Made by a program: the position numbers and the translations under genes. Below, piece by piece: positions 1 to 10,803 of a stretch of DNA of 64,000 nucleotides. The DNA is from Lepas anatifera (lineage: Eukaryota; Arthropoda; Thecostraca; Lepadidae). Each line of letters begins with the position of its first letter. Position 1 is the first letter of the stretch. Location: NCBI GenBank assembly GCA_034440635.1, contig JAOTON010002229.1, positions 1-64,000 on the forward strand, read 5' to 3'. The notes under the pieces are model-generated. The model was not told where the DNA came from. It did not search any database and worked only from the letters and a program-made list of their open reading frames with translations.

Positions 1-1
1 C

Positions 2-277
2 GTATCCGCCGCACAGCTTATTACATCCTCTGTCACTGTCTGCCGCGCCCGCAATGAAATCTCAGGTTACGTCTGGCGTATTCTGGGCTGGAGCATAGAG
101 TTTAAACTCTCAATGCCGCAACCCGGGACACGTGCCCAACTGTTGCAGGGCTCGGCCTTGAACCGGCAGCGTCTGACTTTTTACACCGATTGCTCTTTCT
201 GGGGAGGTCCGATCGGACCCAGCAGTTTCTCCAGTACCGTTTTGTGGATTCAGAAAATCGGGATGACGCTTAAATAA
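2..277 (+). CDS. Open frame entering from the left edge, unrecognised (possible 3' exon or coding relic)
   Basis: A reading frame stays open from base 2 to a TAA at 275-277, about 91 codons, with no ATG needed because it enters from outside the window. Composition is mixed, with Trp and aromatic residues but no transmembrane stretch or motif I recognise. Near its end the DNA contains the perfect palindrome GGTCCGATCGGACC (206-219), the same core as the tip of TTAA family G at 20393, so the tail of this frame may be element-derived. The minus strand at 154-164 holds GGTTCAAGGCC, which resembles a pol III B box, but I find no A box. It could be a terminal exon, a relic, or a chance open frame. 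Confidence 0.2.
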   Translation, partial: VSAAQLITSSVTVCRARNEISGYVWRILGWSIEFKLSMPQPGTRAQLLQGSALNRQRLTFYTDCSFWGGPIGPSSFSSTVLWIQKIGMTLK

Positions 278-479
278 CCCTGCTGTTTTTCGTCATCATC
301 GAAAGGACAAAGCGCATCTGCTAAGCTATGAAAATTAAAAACACAGGATATAGGTTCTGTATTTTTCTCCCTACTACCTGCGCAGTCAACAAAAATATTC
401 CAAATGTATTGCTTGCGCAGTGCATCGGCGGCGTCTTCAAAGTCAGTCAATATGATTATCACGCACACTGGGAGGGGCC

Positions 480-1507
480 TTAACCCGCACTTCACCGGGG
501 TCCGGCGCCACTTTACCCCACCGGGGGTATCGATGGCCCCCACCTCTAACTCCAAAAAATATGGGGTTAGCGCAAATCTGTAAAGTGAATTAAAATGCTT
601 CGCGAGAATTCAGTAAGAAATTACTTAACATGTTTAAGCGCTCAGGTCAATGGTTTGACCTCCAGAGGTCAAGTTAGGTCACGATAGGCTATTTTCACTC
701 AAATATGCAATGCTTAAGAAAACTGGAGCATAACTCCTAGGCCATTAGAGCTATTGAGATTTACTAAACTAAATTCGGCGGGAAAATACCAGGCCTTTCT
801 CCGTTATGTAAAAATACAATGACCTTTCGCCAGTGGTTTGACCTCCAGAGGTCACCCGTGACCTCATATGACCTGAGGTTACCAAAGGTCAAAAGGTGAC
901 CTTGCTGTATGTCCAACCAAAGCTAGTGATGACATACACAATGGTGTTTGATTCAAGGCTCTAGCTCCATTTTCAAAAGTTGTTGCCAAAATACTGACTT
1001 TGATCCCTGGTCACCTTGGATGACCTCGGAGAGGTCAAAGGGCAAATATGAACCCTGGATTCGTGAAAGGGTGTCCAAGAACGCTTTTCTGAGCAGACTG
1101 AGCATTTTCAATCGTTTTTGTGGCTTTTAGACTTATAAGATTGTTTTTTGCCATGCTTTTTCAATGGGTGAGGTCACTCGTGACCTGATCTCAGGTCACG
1201 AAATCGAAAATCCCGGATATACGCCTTGTAGACTCCTGGCCAGGCCATGAAGTGTAGGAAGATCAAATGATCGACTGAGAAACGTAACTCTTATGGAGCT
1301 CAAAAAGTTGAAATGAGGTGACATTGGTTGACCTCGCCTGGTGACCTGACCTTGGATGACCCGGGGACAAAACTTCCAGGAGACGGTGTGGAAAATGACG
1401 GGGAGAGAGATAAAGCCCTCAACCGCAGTCCTGCGTCTTGTCGTTTTTCTGCTATCCTGCAAAAAACCTTAGAGGGCCATCAGGTGGCCCGGTGGGGCGA
1501 GGGTTAA
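480..1507 (+). mobile_element. TTAA MITE family A, copy 1
   Basis: The element starts TTAACCCGC at 480 and ends GGCGAGGGTTAA at 1507, giving TTAA at both ends and inverted CCC/GGG termini. The left end carries two stacked G/C blocks and a degenerate tip palindrome around TATCGATGGCCCCC. The right tip has decayed to GAGGGCCATCAGGTGGCCC. The interior matches the other A copies in order (the Tctaactcc block, the aggtcaatggtttgacctcc block, the nearly palindromic ggtcac/gtgacc block). This copy is more diverged than those at 19275 or 49675. It contains no coding capacity. TTAA duplication suggests a piggyBac-type transposase acting in trans (inference). Confidence 0.85.
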
Positions 1508-2928
1508 AGGGCCCCCACCTCTCTTTCCCAGGTGGCCGGAGAAGCGGCTTTGTGCGCGTGACTCCACGTTCCCTTATAGGAAATTACTGCAAAACATCAT
1601 AGGGCTTGCAGACTTAAATGCTTATTTGTTTGCTTTGCAGAAACCAGAACTCCAATGTAACCTGCATTTTGGGGAAGGGAGAAGAAAAAAGTGTCCAGCG
1701 TTCAACCTTTTCTAGTGACCCAATTTGCTGGAGGCCAGAATTAAGCTGTTTCGCACTGTTTTTCAAGTATTAAATATTGACACCTCGGTCCTCCTACCAC
1801 ATTACAAACTGAAGTTGTCATGAAAGGTAAGTGAATCCAATGCTAAAGCATTTTACAAAAAAAAATATTTGAGACAAAACTAGCTCTACACTTTCCCCAG
1901 AATTTGAGGGCAGGCAGGTAACTGGTACCACTTCTTATATGGATGGCTCGGGGGCGGTGAGTGGGGCTGGGTGCGCCTCGGCATGGCTGGGGTCGGATCA
2001 TATTTTCCAGCGGGGATCATGGAATAATATACGGGAGGTGCCTCGAATCATTTCATCAGAAATTTTCAACAATCGTAAAATGAAGGGATTTTCGGAAAGA
2101 TCGGGAAATAAATGGTCTGTGTTTTTATGGTCTATGAACAGTGGGCCGTGCTTATGGCTGGAATCCAAGTCCACATTAGATCATAGCGGGAGATGCCTCG
2201 TCCAAAAGCCATCAGACTATTTTATGACGTCAATTGGTCGGTGTGCTGAGCGAGCGCCAGTCCTCTTTTTGTATCCTTTTTGCACACTTCATGTTTTTGT
2301 TATTGCCCTGTGGGATCAGTATATTTGGCTCAATGAAGTCCAACATTATGATTTGTTTACTTGAAGTGCTTTGAAAACTGTCAGGTCCGAGAAGAAGCCC
2401 TGGGAAATAATTAGCACGGACGCCCCTCTGAAGTCTGGTTTACAAAGTGGTGTTAATACTCCGGAATAACTTTATCAAAACCCCTAGCCCGGTTTACACA
2501 CGTTGCTTATCGACCGGCCACCTTGTCGGCCGCGAGACTTCGCTTCTTTATGCCGCCGGGCGGCAGCGCGCATGGGCGGTGCCAAGGGGACTCGCTGGGG
2601 ATGAGCTGTAGTATTGGGCTACAGCACTAACAACCGCTGGTTTCGTCTCCACTCAACTCCAATATTTTCAGGGCACCCAAATTATTATAAGCTCAATTTT
2701 ATAGCTTACTCCCCAAAATCCAGTCATGGCACCGCGCATGCGCCGCGCCTGCCGCTTGGGGGCGGGAAAAGCAGTAGGTATCAGGATGGTAAGCGGGTGG
2801 CCGAGAAAACGTGCGAAAACTAAAGCCCTGTTCCAGCTGTCAGCAGAGTTTTGTCAGCAACAATCAGCGGGCCGCGTTGCGCCTACGTCACAGGCCTGTA
2901 ACCTCAATAATTCTTGGGGCTTATCGAC
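1508..2928. other. Unassigned spacer with one unrecognised ORF
   Basis: This stretch has mixed composition, with a GC-rich patch at about 2500-2600. An open frame of 141 codons lies at 1939-2364 on the plus strand. It has no recognisable domain, is followed by no clear splice signal, and is probably fortuitous. No repeat shared with the rest of the window was found here. Confidence 0.4.
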
Positions 2929-3088
2929 GCACCAACTGCCAGGGTCATATGGCGTCGCCAATTCTTTCCCTGTTGGACGGGTTTCTCGGGAGCCAGCTTG
3001 CTCCTTGTTCAGGGAAGCCGTCGGGCCTTGAACCCGGGTCGGCTGCGTGGCAGACAGCTACGCTGACCACTCCACTACCGCGCCCCCG
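2929..3088 (-). mobile_element. tRNA-headed SINE, family S, copy 1
   Basis: Read on the minus strand, the head near 3087 has an A-box-like TAGTGGAGTGGTCAGCG and a B box GGGTTCAAGGC (3025-3035), spaced as in a tRNA. A body of about 80 bp follows (GGGAAAGAATTGGCGACGCC), and the copy ends in a tail reading CCATATGACCCTGGCAGTT. The same body and tail recur at 37307-37455, and the tail alone at 39481-39506. A head with internal pol III boxes and a conserved non-tRNA body is what defines a tRNA-derived SINE. The partner LINE that would share the tail is not in the window. Confidence 0.75.
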
Positions 3089-5670
3089 GGGACTGTAACC
3101 TCTCCCCGGAAATAGTTCTAGAGGTTTTGCGGGGCTGACGGCCTGCTGTTTGCGCTGATGAAGAAATAGTAAGTGCACGAAGTGGCAGTCTAATATTTTT
3201 TAATGGTGTAAAGGTTTGAGTTCCCTTTGCTTAGCACAAACAAGAGGCGATTATGGCGCTGATATTACTTTTCTGGAGGAGAGGTTAGAGGTCCTGCTGA
3301 CAAAACTGTGCTGACAGCTGAAACAGGGCTCAGGTTAGGATCGTAATAGTAAAAATTTCGGAAAAAACGCCTCATCAATCGATGGAACATGAGCTGGAGG
3401 TTGAAAGCTCAATTCAACACAAAGCCCAAACTGTCTAAAAGCAGCTACGCGCTAGAGTTGGGAGGCGCGGATGATTTCGCTGGTCCGTGCCAGGGCCCGC
3501 CCCGACTCTGATGTCTACAGCTCGGCACAAATAGGCATCTTTCAAATACTCCCGCACGCGCCGGTCTCGATCGCCCGGCCGATCAAATGAAACAAAAAAA
3601 CTGTCATGCTAGGTCAATTTTAACGAGTGGTCTGACCCCAGGTCAGCGAATTTATCCGATGTGAGCTGGTATGGTCGCGACGTACCTTCCTCTTCCGGCA
3701 CCTGCCAAGAGCTCATAGCTAATTTTTCCAGTTTATAATTCAAGAATTTACCACGAGCACGTAATGTTGATATTTCGTAGTTGATATGATATGTAAGCCT
3801 ACGTACTGAGAAACGTGTATTTCAGAATTTTCCCATAGACAGTTACGATGGGGAGGTCATGGCCTGCGCATGACCCTAAGTTGTCGATATACAAATACCG
3901 TTTTCACATATTGAGATCCTCGGTGGGCTTATTATGTGTTATGAATCTCAGATAGATATATTAAACATAATCTCACTGCTGCCTCTTCCAATATTTTTGA
4001 AGGTAAGGTCATTTTTAAGGCCTGGGACCTGACCTGTCATGACCTTGACTTGGAATTTGAAGGAAAGATGCGAAAAGGATCAGTTAACAGCGTAGTACCA
4101 ATCAAGCACTAGCCAAGGACGGTGGCAGTCGCGCTGCGTTTCTCGGAAACCTCGGAAAAACCTTAATGAGAATGAAAAATACCACCAGGGTGAAGGTTAA
4201 TGTGTGCATTGGGACTTTCCGATACAACTGAGGGTAGAATACCGCCACGTCGCACACTGCTGGGAAGTTGTAATGGGGTTTCGGAACGAGTATGCAGAAT
4301 GCTTGACTGGGATTTAAACCTGTGCCATTGACGTGAAAACCAAACTCGGTTCTCGAAACCTTTGTACAAGGGTTCGGAGAACCGTTATACAAAGTTGGAG
4401 AACCAAAGTACAAAGTGGTTTCATGCAGGCATAGCAGGCATTGCTTGCTTGCCTATGCCTGCATGTCTGCCCTAATTTGCTTTCTGTCTTCCGAGTTCTC
4501 TGGCGAATGTTACTAGGCCTCTATCTTTTCGCCAGAATCTCGGAGGGGCTAACACGAATCTCCAGTTTTGGGTAGTCCCGTTTGGAAAAAAGCTAACAAT
4601 CTAACCGGTAATGAGATAAATTATTGTGCATTTAACCTAAATAGACCTGTATTCCTGCTCCCTGTATATTTACAGGGAGCTACTACTGGCAGTTTTTACT
4701 AATAGTATGATATTTATTATGCTTTCTTTAAGTTACTTTCTTTTTCCTAGCAGGGCGTGCCGCGACTTGTAATATTTTATGTTCTGGTGGTGTTAACGTA
4801 AGGGTACTGTTGTCGTTGGGATCGCGGAGGGGGCACGCCTGGCTACCCGTTTAAATGGATGGCGGACCTTTTTCTAGCAATAGAATTGCATGAAAAAGGT
4901 GCTGCACTTTGCACACAAGCTTAGGTAGGCTTGCAGGGACTACGGAATCCGGTTCCTTAGTCCTAACATATTGTCTCACCCAATTTTTTTAATTTTTGAC
5001 CGGTAAACGTCTTCGCCCGGCGCTTGAAGTTTGAACTCAAATTTAGTGTTACTGATAGTGTCGCATTTCAGTCTCTATAACGGAATGTATTTATCGTTTT
5101 GATTTTTCTAGGTTTTAAGCACATCTTTGGACCCTCTGACACACTACAGGGCTTTATTTGTATTTCAGACGCAGCAAACGCTATTATTGAGCCTGTAAAA
5201 TTCCAAAAGCTTACTTACACTTTCTAAACTGTAAGCATCATGTGCCCCTCACTCAGTATTTTCGGTGACTCTGTTCCTCTGCTTCTATTCGGTTGAAGTT
5301 CTGACCCTTGTTTTGCGCTGGAATATGACCTGTCTCATTTTCTAGCAAAATACCCGTCCGAAGTTCCAAATGGCTTAAAAGTTCCGGTTTTATGAGCGTT
5401 CTTGACTGCTCAGGAACTATCACGCACAGTTTTTTTCCCCCAGAGGAATGTTTCATATGAAGCCAAATCTCTCAGAAGCTGGCAGGCACGTCAACTTTTT
5501 AAAGAAAACAACATGATTACTCCATTGCAGGAAACTACTTTCATCGCTCAAGACACGAACGATAATATTTTTGGTGCGGCCAGACATTTACCTACACATA
5601 CCAGCTGATAACCCATACTAATGCTCAGAGCTATTCTTATGGCGGATGTTCACAATGAACTCCTGCAGGA
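3089..5670. other. Unassigned spacer with a diverged AGGTCA-element relic
   Basis: Around 3600-4060 the sequence resembles the interior of the TTAA families (bctaggtcaattt, ggtctgaccccaggtcag, gaggtcatggcctgcgcatgacc, cctgacctgtcatgacc), but no TTAA ends remain. I read it as an old B/D-type relic. The rest holds short chance open frames only, plus one perfect hairpin at 4657-4680, listed separately. Confidence 0.4.
4657..4680. repeat. Perfect 10-bp hairpin
   Basis: GCTCCCTGTA (4657-4666) and TACAGGGAGC (4671-4680) are exact reverse complements around a 4-nt TATT loop. It stands alone in AT-rich DNA. No surrounding gene gives it a role. Confidence 0.7.
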
Positions 5671-5860
5671 GCACCACCGTGGTGGCGCAGTTGGTTAAGG
5701 CGTTGCTGTTGTGTGTGGGAGGTCCCCTGGATCAAAGCTGACCTCTGACAGACTTTTCCTCGACCACCTCCTACCCAGTAGATGGCAGCAAAATGGGTAG
5801 TGCTTGTCTTTACACGGGAGTTTAGCTGACCAACCAGCGTCCTTGTTATTGGAAGCACGG
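5671..5860 (+). mobile_element. tRNA-headed SINE, second family
   Basis: The A box TGGCGCAGTTGG (5683-5694) and B box GATCAAAGC (5730-5738) are spaced about 35 bp apart, as in a tRNA gene. The would-be acceptor stem does not pair and there is no credible anticodon arm, so this is a SINE head or tRNA pseudogene rather than a working tRNA. The boundary on the right is uncertain. The preceding CTCCTGCAGGAG palindrome recurs at about 6148. Confidence 0.5.
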
Positions 5861-6265
5861 GCCTCGATCAGCCTTTAAATAGATCTACCGGTCCGGTGGC
5901 GCGCCCCGAGGGCACGGCCTCGCTTTGTGTCACCGGAGCAGTCCTCTGCTCCGCCGGGCCCGAGAAATCCGGGATAGCCTCTCCATGTCATACGGTGGGG
6001 CATGTGAAAGGCAGCGTGCGGGCACGACTGTCCCGCAAGGGTGCCGATATATGAAAGCATCTGTCGTGTACATAGTTTGACTGTGTGTATATGTGGTGCA
6101 AATATGTAGAAATGTCCCCATGTCGGGGACGCAAAAATATTAAGAAACTCCTGCAGGAGCCTTGGTTGACACTTAGCTTCGTCGTTAGAAAGCGCAACAC
6201 TGTCAACAATTTTTCCCGTCGGGGATGTGGTCAAGTGAGCAGAGTTGTGCGTTTCAGAAATTTCT
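5861..6265. other. Unassigned GC-rich spacer
   Basis: It contains a hairpin with 8-bp arms CGGAGCAG and CTGCTCCG (5934-5953, 4-nt loop) and the palindrome CTCCTGCAGGAG near 6148. Overlapping open frames occur on both strands but none has recognisable content. Confidence 0.4.
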
Positions 6266-6413
6266 TGAGTCGACTCAACTCAGCTCAAGTGCTGAGAGCG
6301 GTTGACTCATGATCAAGAGTTCATTGAGTCGATTCAACTCCGACTCAAGGCTAAATTCATCTGACTCAACTCCAACTCAACTCACGACTCAACTCAACTC
6401 AAACTTCGACTCG
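6266..6413. repeat. Degenerate ACTCA/GAGTC array, copy 1
   Basis: The pentamer ACTCA (complement TGAGT) recurs in both orientations, mixed with GACTC variants, for about 150 bp. A second such array lies at 10637-10803 with the same mixture of orientations and similar edges. It behaves as a short degenerate tandem repeat. Confidence 0.7.
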
Positions 6414-7671
6414 TTTTCAAAATAATATAAATACATGATAAATATATAAATAATATTTAAAAAATTAGGAAATAAATCAATAAACTAACAAACAAGCTGT
6501 TCAGAAAGTCTGACATGAAACGGAAGATTAATAGAAGGAAAATTAATTCATTGGCATTCAAACATTGATTAACAATTAGCCAGCAACCATGAATAACTTT
6601 GTAATTCTTCCAGACTGGTACTGCCCAAAAGGCCACCACATGTTGCACCTATTTCTAAAAGGATCATTGCATATTAAACTAGGCAAATGGAATGGAAAGG
6701 AACCTAAAAGTGCTAAGGTTACACCAACACAGGTAACAAATTGAGCCTCCATACTGTCAAAAAGGTCCAAGCTTAAAAAACATGATATTAACTGTGTTTT
6801 TGGGGATGTTTTGTGGCTCTCTTCGTCCCTTCGCACTGTTCACGCGAAATATTCGCTGGTCCTGCTTATATTCCACTCGGGGAAAGAACATGATCATCGT
6901 GAAGAAAAAAGGTCACAAAACAACACCACGTGTTTACCATTCACGGTCAGAATACAGAAGGCCTTATTTCCAGCGTTGCCAATTGTCAGAAACCAAAATA
7001 TGTTTTTTATAAATAACATCAGACAATTTCAGTACTTAATTTAGCTACTAAACATCTCTATCTAGAGATGAGCCTTAGAAGCACGGCGCAGCAGATACAA
7101 CTGATGCGCACGACAAAGTATACCATATATGACAAAGGACCGTAGAAATTGAAATTCTATCAACGTGTTGGATTTTAATATATTCATATTTTAAACCCAA
7201 TCCAATTTTGAGCTTGAGAACCTTCAATACAATACATACATATCGCGCTTCAAAATTGTGGAGCACGATTTCATAGAAAATTGCTAATGTATAGCTTTCC
7301 AAATAAATTTTTTTAGTGGCCTTCCTACGATCAGCCCAGGGCTGGGGCCGCGTTTCCATCTCCGATGCCAAGCAAGGAACTCTGATCAGACAAAAAAAAA
7401 CAGTAACATAAAATGATTCCTCTGATTCTTGCGATAAGGGTATTGCAACATTTCTGTCCAATCAAAGGTCCAATTTTTTCATGCTAATAGCAGTAGCTGC
7501 TATTAGTAGGCAAAATGAAAACAGCGGCGGCAGACGGCGCATTTGAGACATTAGAAACAATATCATATGTAACTCAACAAATATTTATATTACTGTATAA
7601 ATTATCACGTGACAATTACAAGTCTGGCCCTGGAGCTACATTAGCAATTTTTATTAATTTTTGCTAATGTA
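6414..7671. other. AT-rich unassigned spacer with two strong inverted repeats
   Basis: Nothing recognisable as coding. Two palindromes stand out near the right end: CTAATAGCAG/CTGCTATTAG with a 3-nt loop (7484-7506), and ACATTAGCAA/TTGCTAATGT around an AT core (7638-7670). They share the GCTAAT word and may be the two ends of a small AT-rich MITE, but no target duplication was found. Confidence 0.35.
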
Positions 7672-7913
7672 AAAATTAATGTACTATATGAATTTACATG
7701 TTATCCCTATGACGGGCATGTTTTGACCTCTCGTGACCTTAAATGTGACCTGACAAAAAATGGTTCAAATGTTTTCGATGGAGACGTGGATGGGCAGCCC
7801 AACACCGTTTACCGTTTTTCGCTACCTACCGTGGTTCTCGAGATCTTAGGGGGCGGGTACCCGCCCCCCCGTCAATGCGAAGGTGGCTCAGACCCCGTCA
7901 ATGCGCGTGTTAA
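7672..7913 (-). mobile_element. TTAA MITE family D, truncated copy
   Basis: The right side is the conserved D terminus, read on the minus strand as TTAACACGCGCATTGACGGGG with the TTAA at 7910-7913. It carries the perfect tip palindrome GGGGGCGGGTACCCGCCCCC at 7849-7868. The interior matches the full D copy at 48582-49427 (gatcttgagaaccac, gtcacatttaaagtcac, aacatgcc) as far as about 7672, where similarity stops. The other terminus is missing. Confidence 0.75.
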
Positions 7914-8302
7914 GCCCTGTCCGACTGCGTGTTAGTGCTCATCACAGTGTTTTAGTTTTAAAGGATGACAATAACTTGTCGCTGAGGCTTCGACAGTATA
8001 TTGGAAATGTGGGATAAAATGGTGATACAATAGGAACAGCGCTAGAAGTCTGGTGAAAGCCAAATAAAGCAATCGTTACGTTTTTTTTCTCCATCGGACC
8101 GAAGCAAACATTTACCACTTGCGAGTTAGAACTATAGCAAGACGATATCTTTGCGCGATTTTACTCTACTTCAAGTTAAAGGAAGCAAGCATTTGTCAGC
8201 ACGTGCAAAAATATGTATGTATGTACACCGGACACCGGTTTGCAACAGTGCACGGAAATACGGGAGCTGGCGCCTCCGTGAGCTGTCTGAGCTGAGCTGA
8301 CA

Positions 8303-9067
8303 TTAGGCTGTCACAGTAGGCAGCTCTGTTCCGTACAGTGGCGAACCCAGGGGGAAGCAAAAGCGTTATTTCCCCCAAATGGAAAGCTAGGGGCAAAACT
8401 ATGTTTTGACCCCACCCCCCCTCCCTCAAGCGGTCGACCTCCTTTATGCCCCGACTCCTTTTTAATTTATAAGCAAGATTTCGGAGCTTCAACTCTTAAC
8501 TTCAATCAGAACCAGTTAAGTTCAGTGTAAGTATTGGATCTTGAGCCCATACGTTTCACCCCGTGACGTTTTTTGCCTTTTGGCTCAAATATCCCAAATC
8601 CTACTGTCAAGTCATATTATTGTAGCACAATTTTCACTGCGTGACGTTTTTTTCTCTTTTTTTTCCTTTTTGACTTTGGTTTGCTCCTCCCAAACCGACT
8701 GGCTAGATCTGCCACTGGTTCCGTCGATGTCTTCAGAGAGCTCTCGCGCCTGCATGGTGTTCAGGTTTATGGGTGTGAAACGATGAAACCGTTGGGTGCC
8801 CTTGATCTTCGACGCCGAGCTGTACCGCTGTATCAGTGGTTTTGACATTTCAAAGACCTCCTCTCTACTGACAAACTCGAAATGGATTGTGGTGTCGAAG
8901 TATTGCGTCAAAAAGAGAACTTCAATAGAGGATCCAAGGTCTTATCCTATTCTACTCTCCTTAAGCTTACCTGGGCTGTTCTTCTTCTTCTTTGCCTCCA
9001 AATCCGTCACAGGCGTTCTTCCCGTGGCTGGTAGCAAAGAAGTGTCATTCACATGGTATTTGAAAGT
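8303..9067 (-). pseudogene. Decayed coding segment of unknown identity, split by a hAT MITE
   Basis: Read on the minus strand from about 9067, one frame runs through residues such as DTSLLPATGRTPVTDLEAKK, passes a single in-frame TAA at about 8945, and continues through FDTTIHFEFVSREEVFEMSK and RFHRFTPINLNTMQARELSE. At 8718 it meets the end of a hAT-type element (8336-8717). If the element and one copy of its 8-bp target duplication are ignored, the frame continues for eight more codons (ELPTVTA) to a TAA at 8303-8305. That continuity, the hydrophilic protein-like composition and the lysine run argue that it was once coding. CATATAG just upstream could be an old splice acceptor. I do not recognise the family; a gene exon or a transposon-encoded protein are both possible. 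Confidence 0.5.
8336..8717 (+). mobile_element. hAT-type MITE with 8-bp target duplication
   Basis: The left end is CAGTGGCGAACCCAGG (8336 on) and the right end, inverted, is CAGTGGCAGATCTAGC. The flanks GTTCCGTA (8328-8335) and GTTCCGTC (8718-8725) agree at 7 of 8 positions. CAGNGGCG termini with 8-bp duplications are the hallmark of hAT elements (established). There is no transposase inside, so it is non-autonomous. It interrupts the decayed coding segment at 8303-9067. Confidence 0.85.
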
Positions 9068-9719
9068 CTATATGGATGATAACAAGCATTGATAAAGTGA
9101 AAATTGCTTTTGTATTGGCCACTGCACCTGTCTGATACGTAATGTATTTTCTTCAAACTTGGCATGTGGGTGCGTAGCCAAGGTACGGGTTTGTGCTGCA
9201 AGGTATGAACCATGACGTGAGAGTGCTTTAAGTCGTCACTTAAAAAAAACTTCTACTGCACTGGACTCCATCCTCAGTCCAGTATGGAACAAAAGGGTGT
9301 GCAGTCACCTACTTTGCAGACCAGTGATACGACTGAGCAGCAATTTGCACAGTACATTTATAATTTTCTGATAAGTCATCGATGACTATGGCTTCCCCCT
9401 TTGGTGCCTTTTCTTTCCAGTTTGCTATATAATGCCCTCGAGCCGTAGAGATGTAGTGGTGACGGGTTAGGTTACATACCTTCTCACTCAGGGAATCAAC
9501 AAATCGCTCTATATTATCTACGCAGTCCGAAAGCGTCGATTCTCTCTCTGATTTTTACCATTCCATAAACGTAGTATCTTCAGAATCCATTTGCACGGAG
9601 TCATAAGAGTATACTCCCTAACCTCCTCCCTCTCCAGGGCTCCGTTGACGTGAGGGTGTCCACTGTCACCGTACTGTTATATGTTTCAATATCACTGTTT
9701 CAATATATCACTGTTATAT
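9068..9719. other. Unassigned spacer
   Basis: I see no supportable gene, tandem repeat or element boundary here. An imperfect tandem of gttatatgtttcaa-type words appears at about 9678-9726. Confidence 0.4.
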
Positions 9720-9970
9720 GTTTCAAACGTTTCGCGACTTTTTTCGTATAATCACGGCACTTTGCTAAAGGTGTCCGGTATGACGTACATTTGACATTTA
9801 TGACCTAATATAAGTCATAAAATTGAGCTCAAATGAAACAGTTAAAAGGCCTTACAAATCCCGGAACATGCGTTTTCCTAACCCTCTTAATTGGCGAGAT
9901 CTCAGGGGAGGCATTTTGGGACCCCTTCGTTACGTGTTGACGCCAGACCAACCTCCACTGTGCGTGTTAA
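9720..9970 (+). mobile_element. TTAA MITE family E, 5'-truncated copy
   Basis: The copy runs from the cgtataatcacggc block to the E right terminus ctccactgtgcgtgttaa, with TTAA at 9967-9970. It includes the conserved block gagatctcaggggaggcattttggg in front of the terminus. It matches the right third of the complete copy at 17582-18439; the left part is absent. Confidence 0.65.
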
Positions 9971-10636
9971 AAACACCAGTAGATATAAAAAACGGATGCT
10001 CTAAACGATTTTATTGGACGGAAAAAAAGTTTAATCTTAAATTTGAAAAATTCCATTTTGAAAAAGGTGTACCAGCAAATTTGGGATATGACAAGGTCAA
10101 ATCATAACTTTTTCAAAAGTGACCTGTAAAAGTAAAATGGACTTCAGATTAGAGTTTTTCGGTTCATTTTGAATGGGGAAATGTATCTTTAATGCGTAAT
10201 TCATCAGCTTTTTGAGGGTTTTGTGCTCACCTAAAAATGCACTGTAAGCATATTTAAAAAAATGCCTGAGACAATAACTTCTAAAGTTTTACTCCGATCG
10301 AGCTATAACTCTCAGATTCGGCTTTGAGGCCCATGAGAACCCTATATGCCCATTTTTAAGAAAATCGAAGGGGTACCGTGTAGGCCTTGATCGATTGGTG
10401 CTGGAATTGCTCATTTGTGTCTAGGGATTTCTTCTGACCGGATCAGGATGGGCCTTTCAAATAAGCCATTGAACTGTAGAATTATTGATATACTGAGAAA
10501 AATTGAAACTCTGATTTAAACAATTGAACCGCTGGAGGGAAACGTTATTTAAAGGAGGTTGAAGGAGGCTTGCAACAGGTAGGCAAATTCAAACACTTAC
10601 TTCACATGTTTACCTGTCGAGCCAACTTTTTTCGCT
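9971..10636. other. Unassigned spacer, AGGTCA-related in part
   Basis: The stretch at 10070-10390 has isolated words typical of the TTAA families (gacaaggtcaaatc, aaagtgacctg, gagctataactctcag) but no ends and no clear alignment. It is probably an old relic. The rest is AT-rich with nothing recognisable. Confidence 0.35.
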
Positions 10637-10803
10637 AACTCATTTGACTCGCTGTCTTCACAACTCAACTCAACTCAACTCATTGACATGTTGTGAACCG
10701 ACTCAACTCAACTCAACTCACTTGTCTAATTTTTTTACTCAACTCAACTCAACTCAGAGTTGACTGAGTCGGAATTTGAGTTAAACTTTGACTCTGACTC
10801 GCA
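10637..10803. repeat. Degenerate ACTCA/GAGTC array, copy 2
   Basis: Runs of CAACTCAACTCAACTCAACT alternate with gaccgactcaactc blocks, then invert to gagttgactgagtcgg at the right edge. The mixture resembles the array at 6266-6413, so both look like copies of one repeat unit rather than independent slippage. Confidence 0.7.

Noticed and set aside
154..164. GGTTCAAGGCC on the minus strand as a pol III B box
   Set aside because: No A-box match lies at the proper distance.
5671..5760. Possible functional tRNA gene
   Set aside because: A and B boxes are present but the acceptor stem does not pair and no anticodon arm forms.
6457..7461. Minus-strand open frames of 63-128 codons as genes
   Set aside because: AT-rich, no recognisable domains, and overlapping frames on the other strand.
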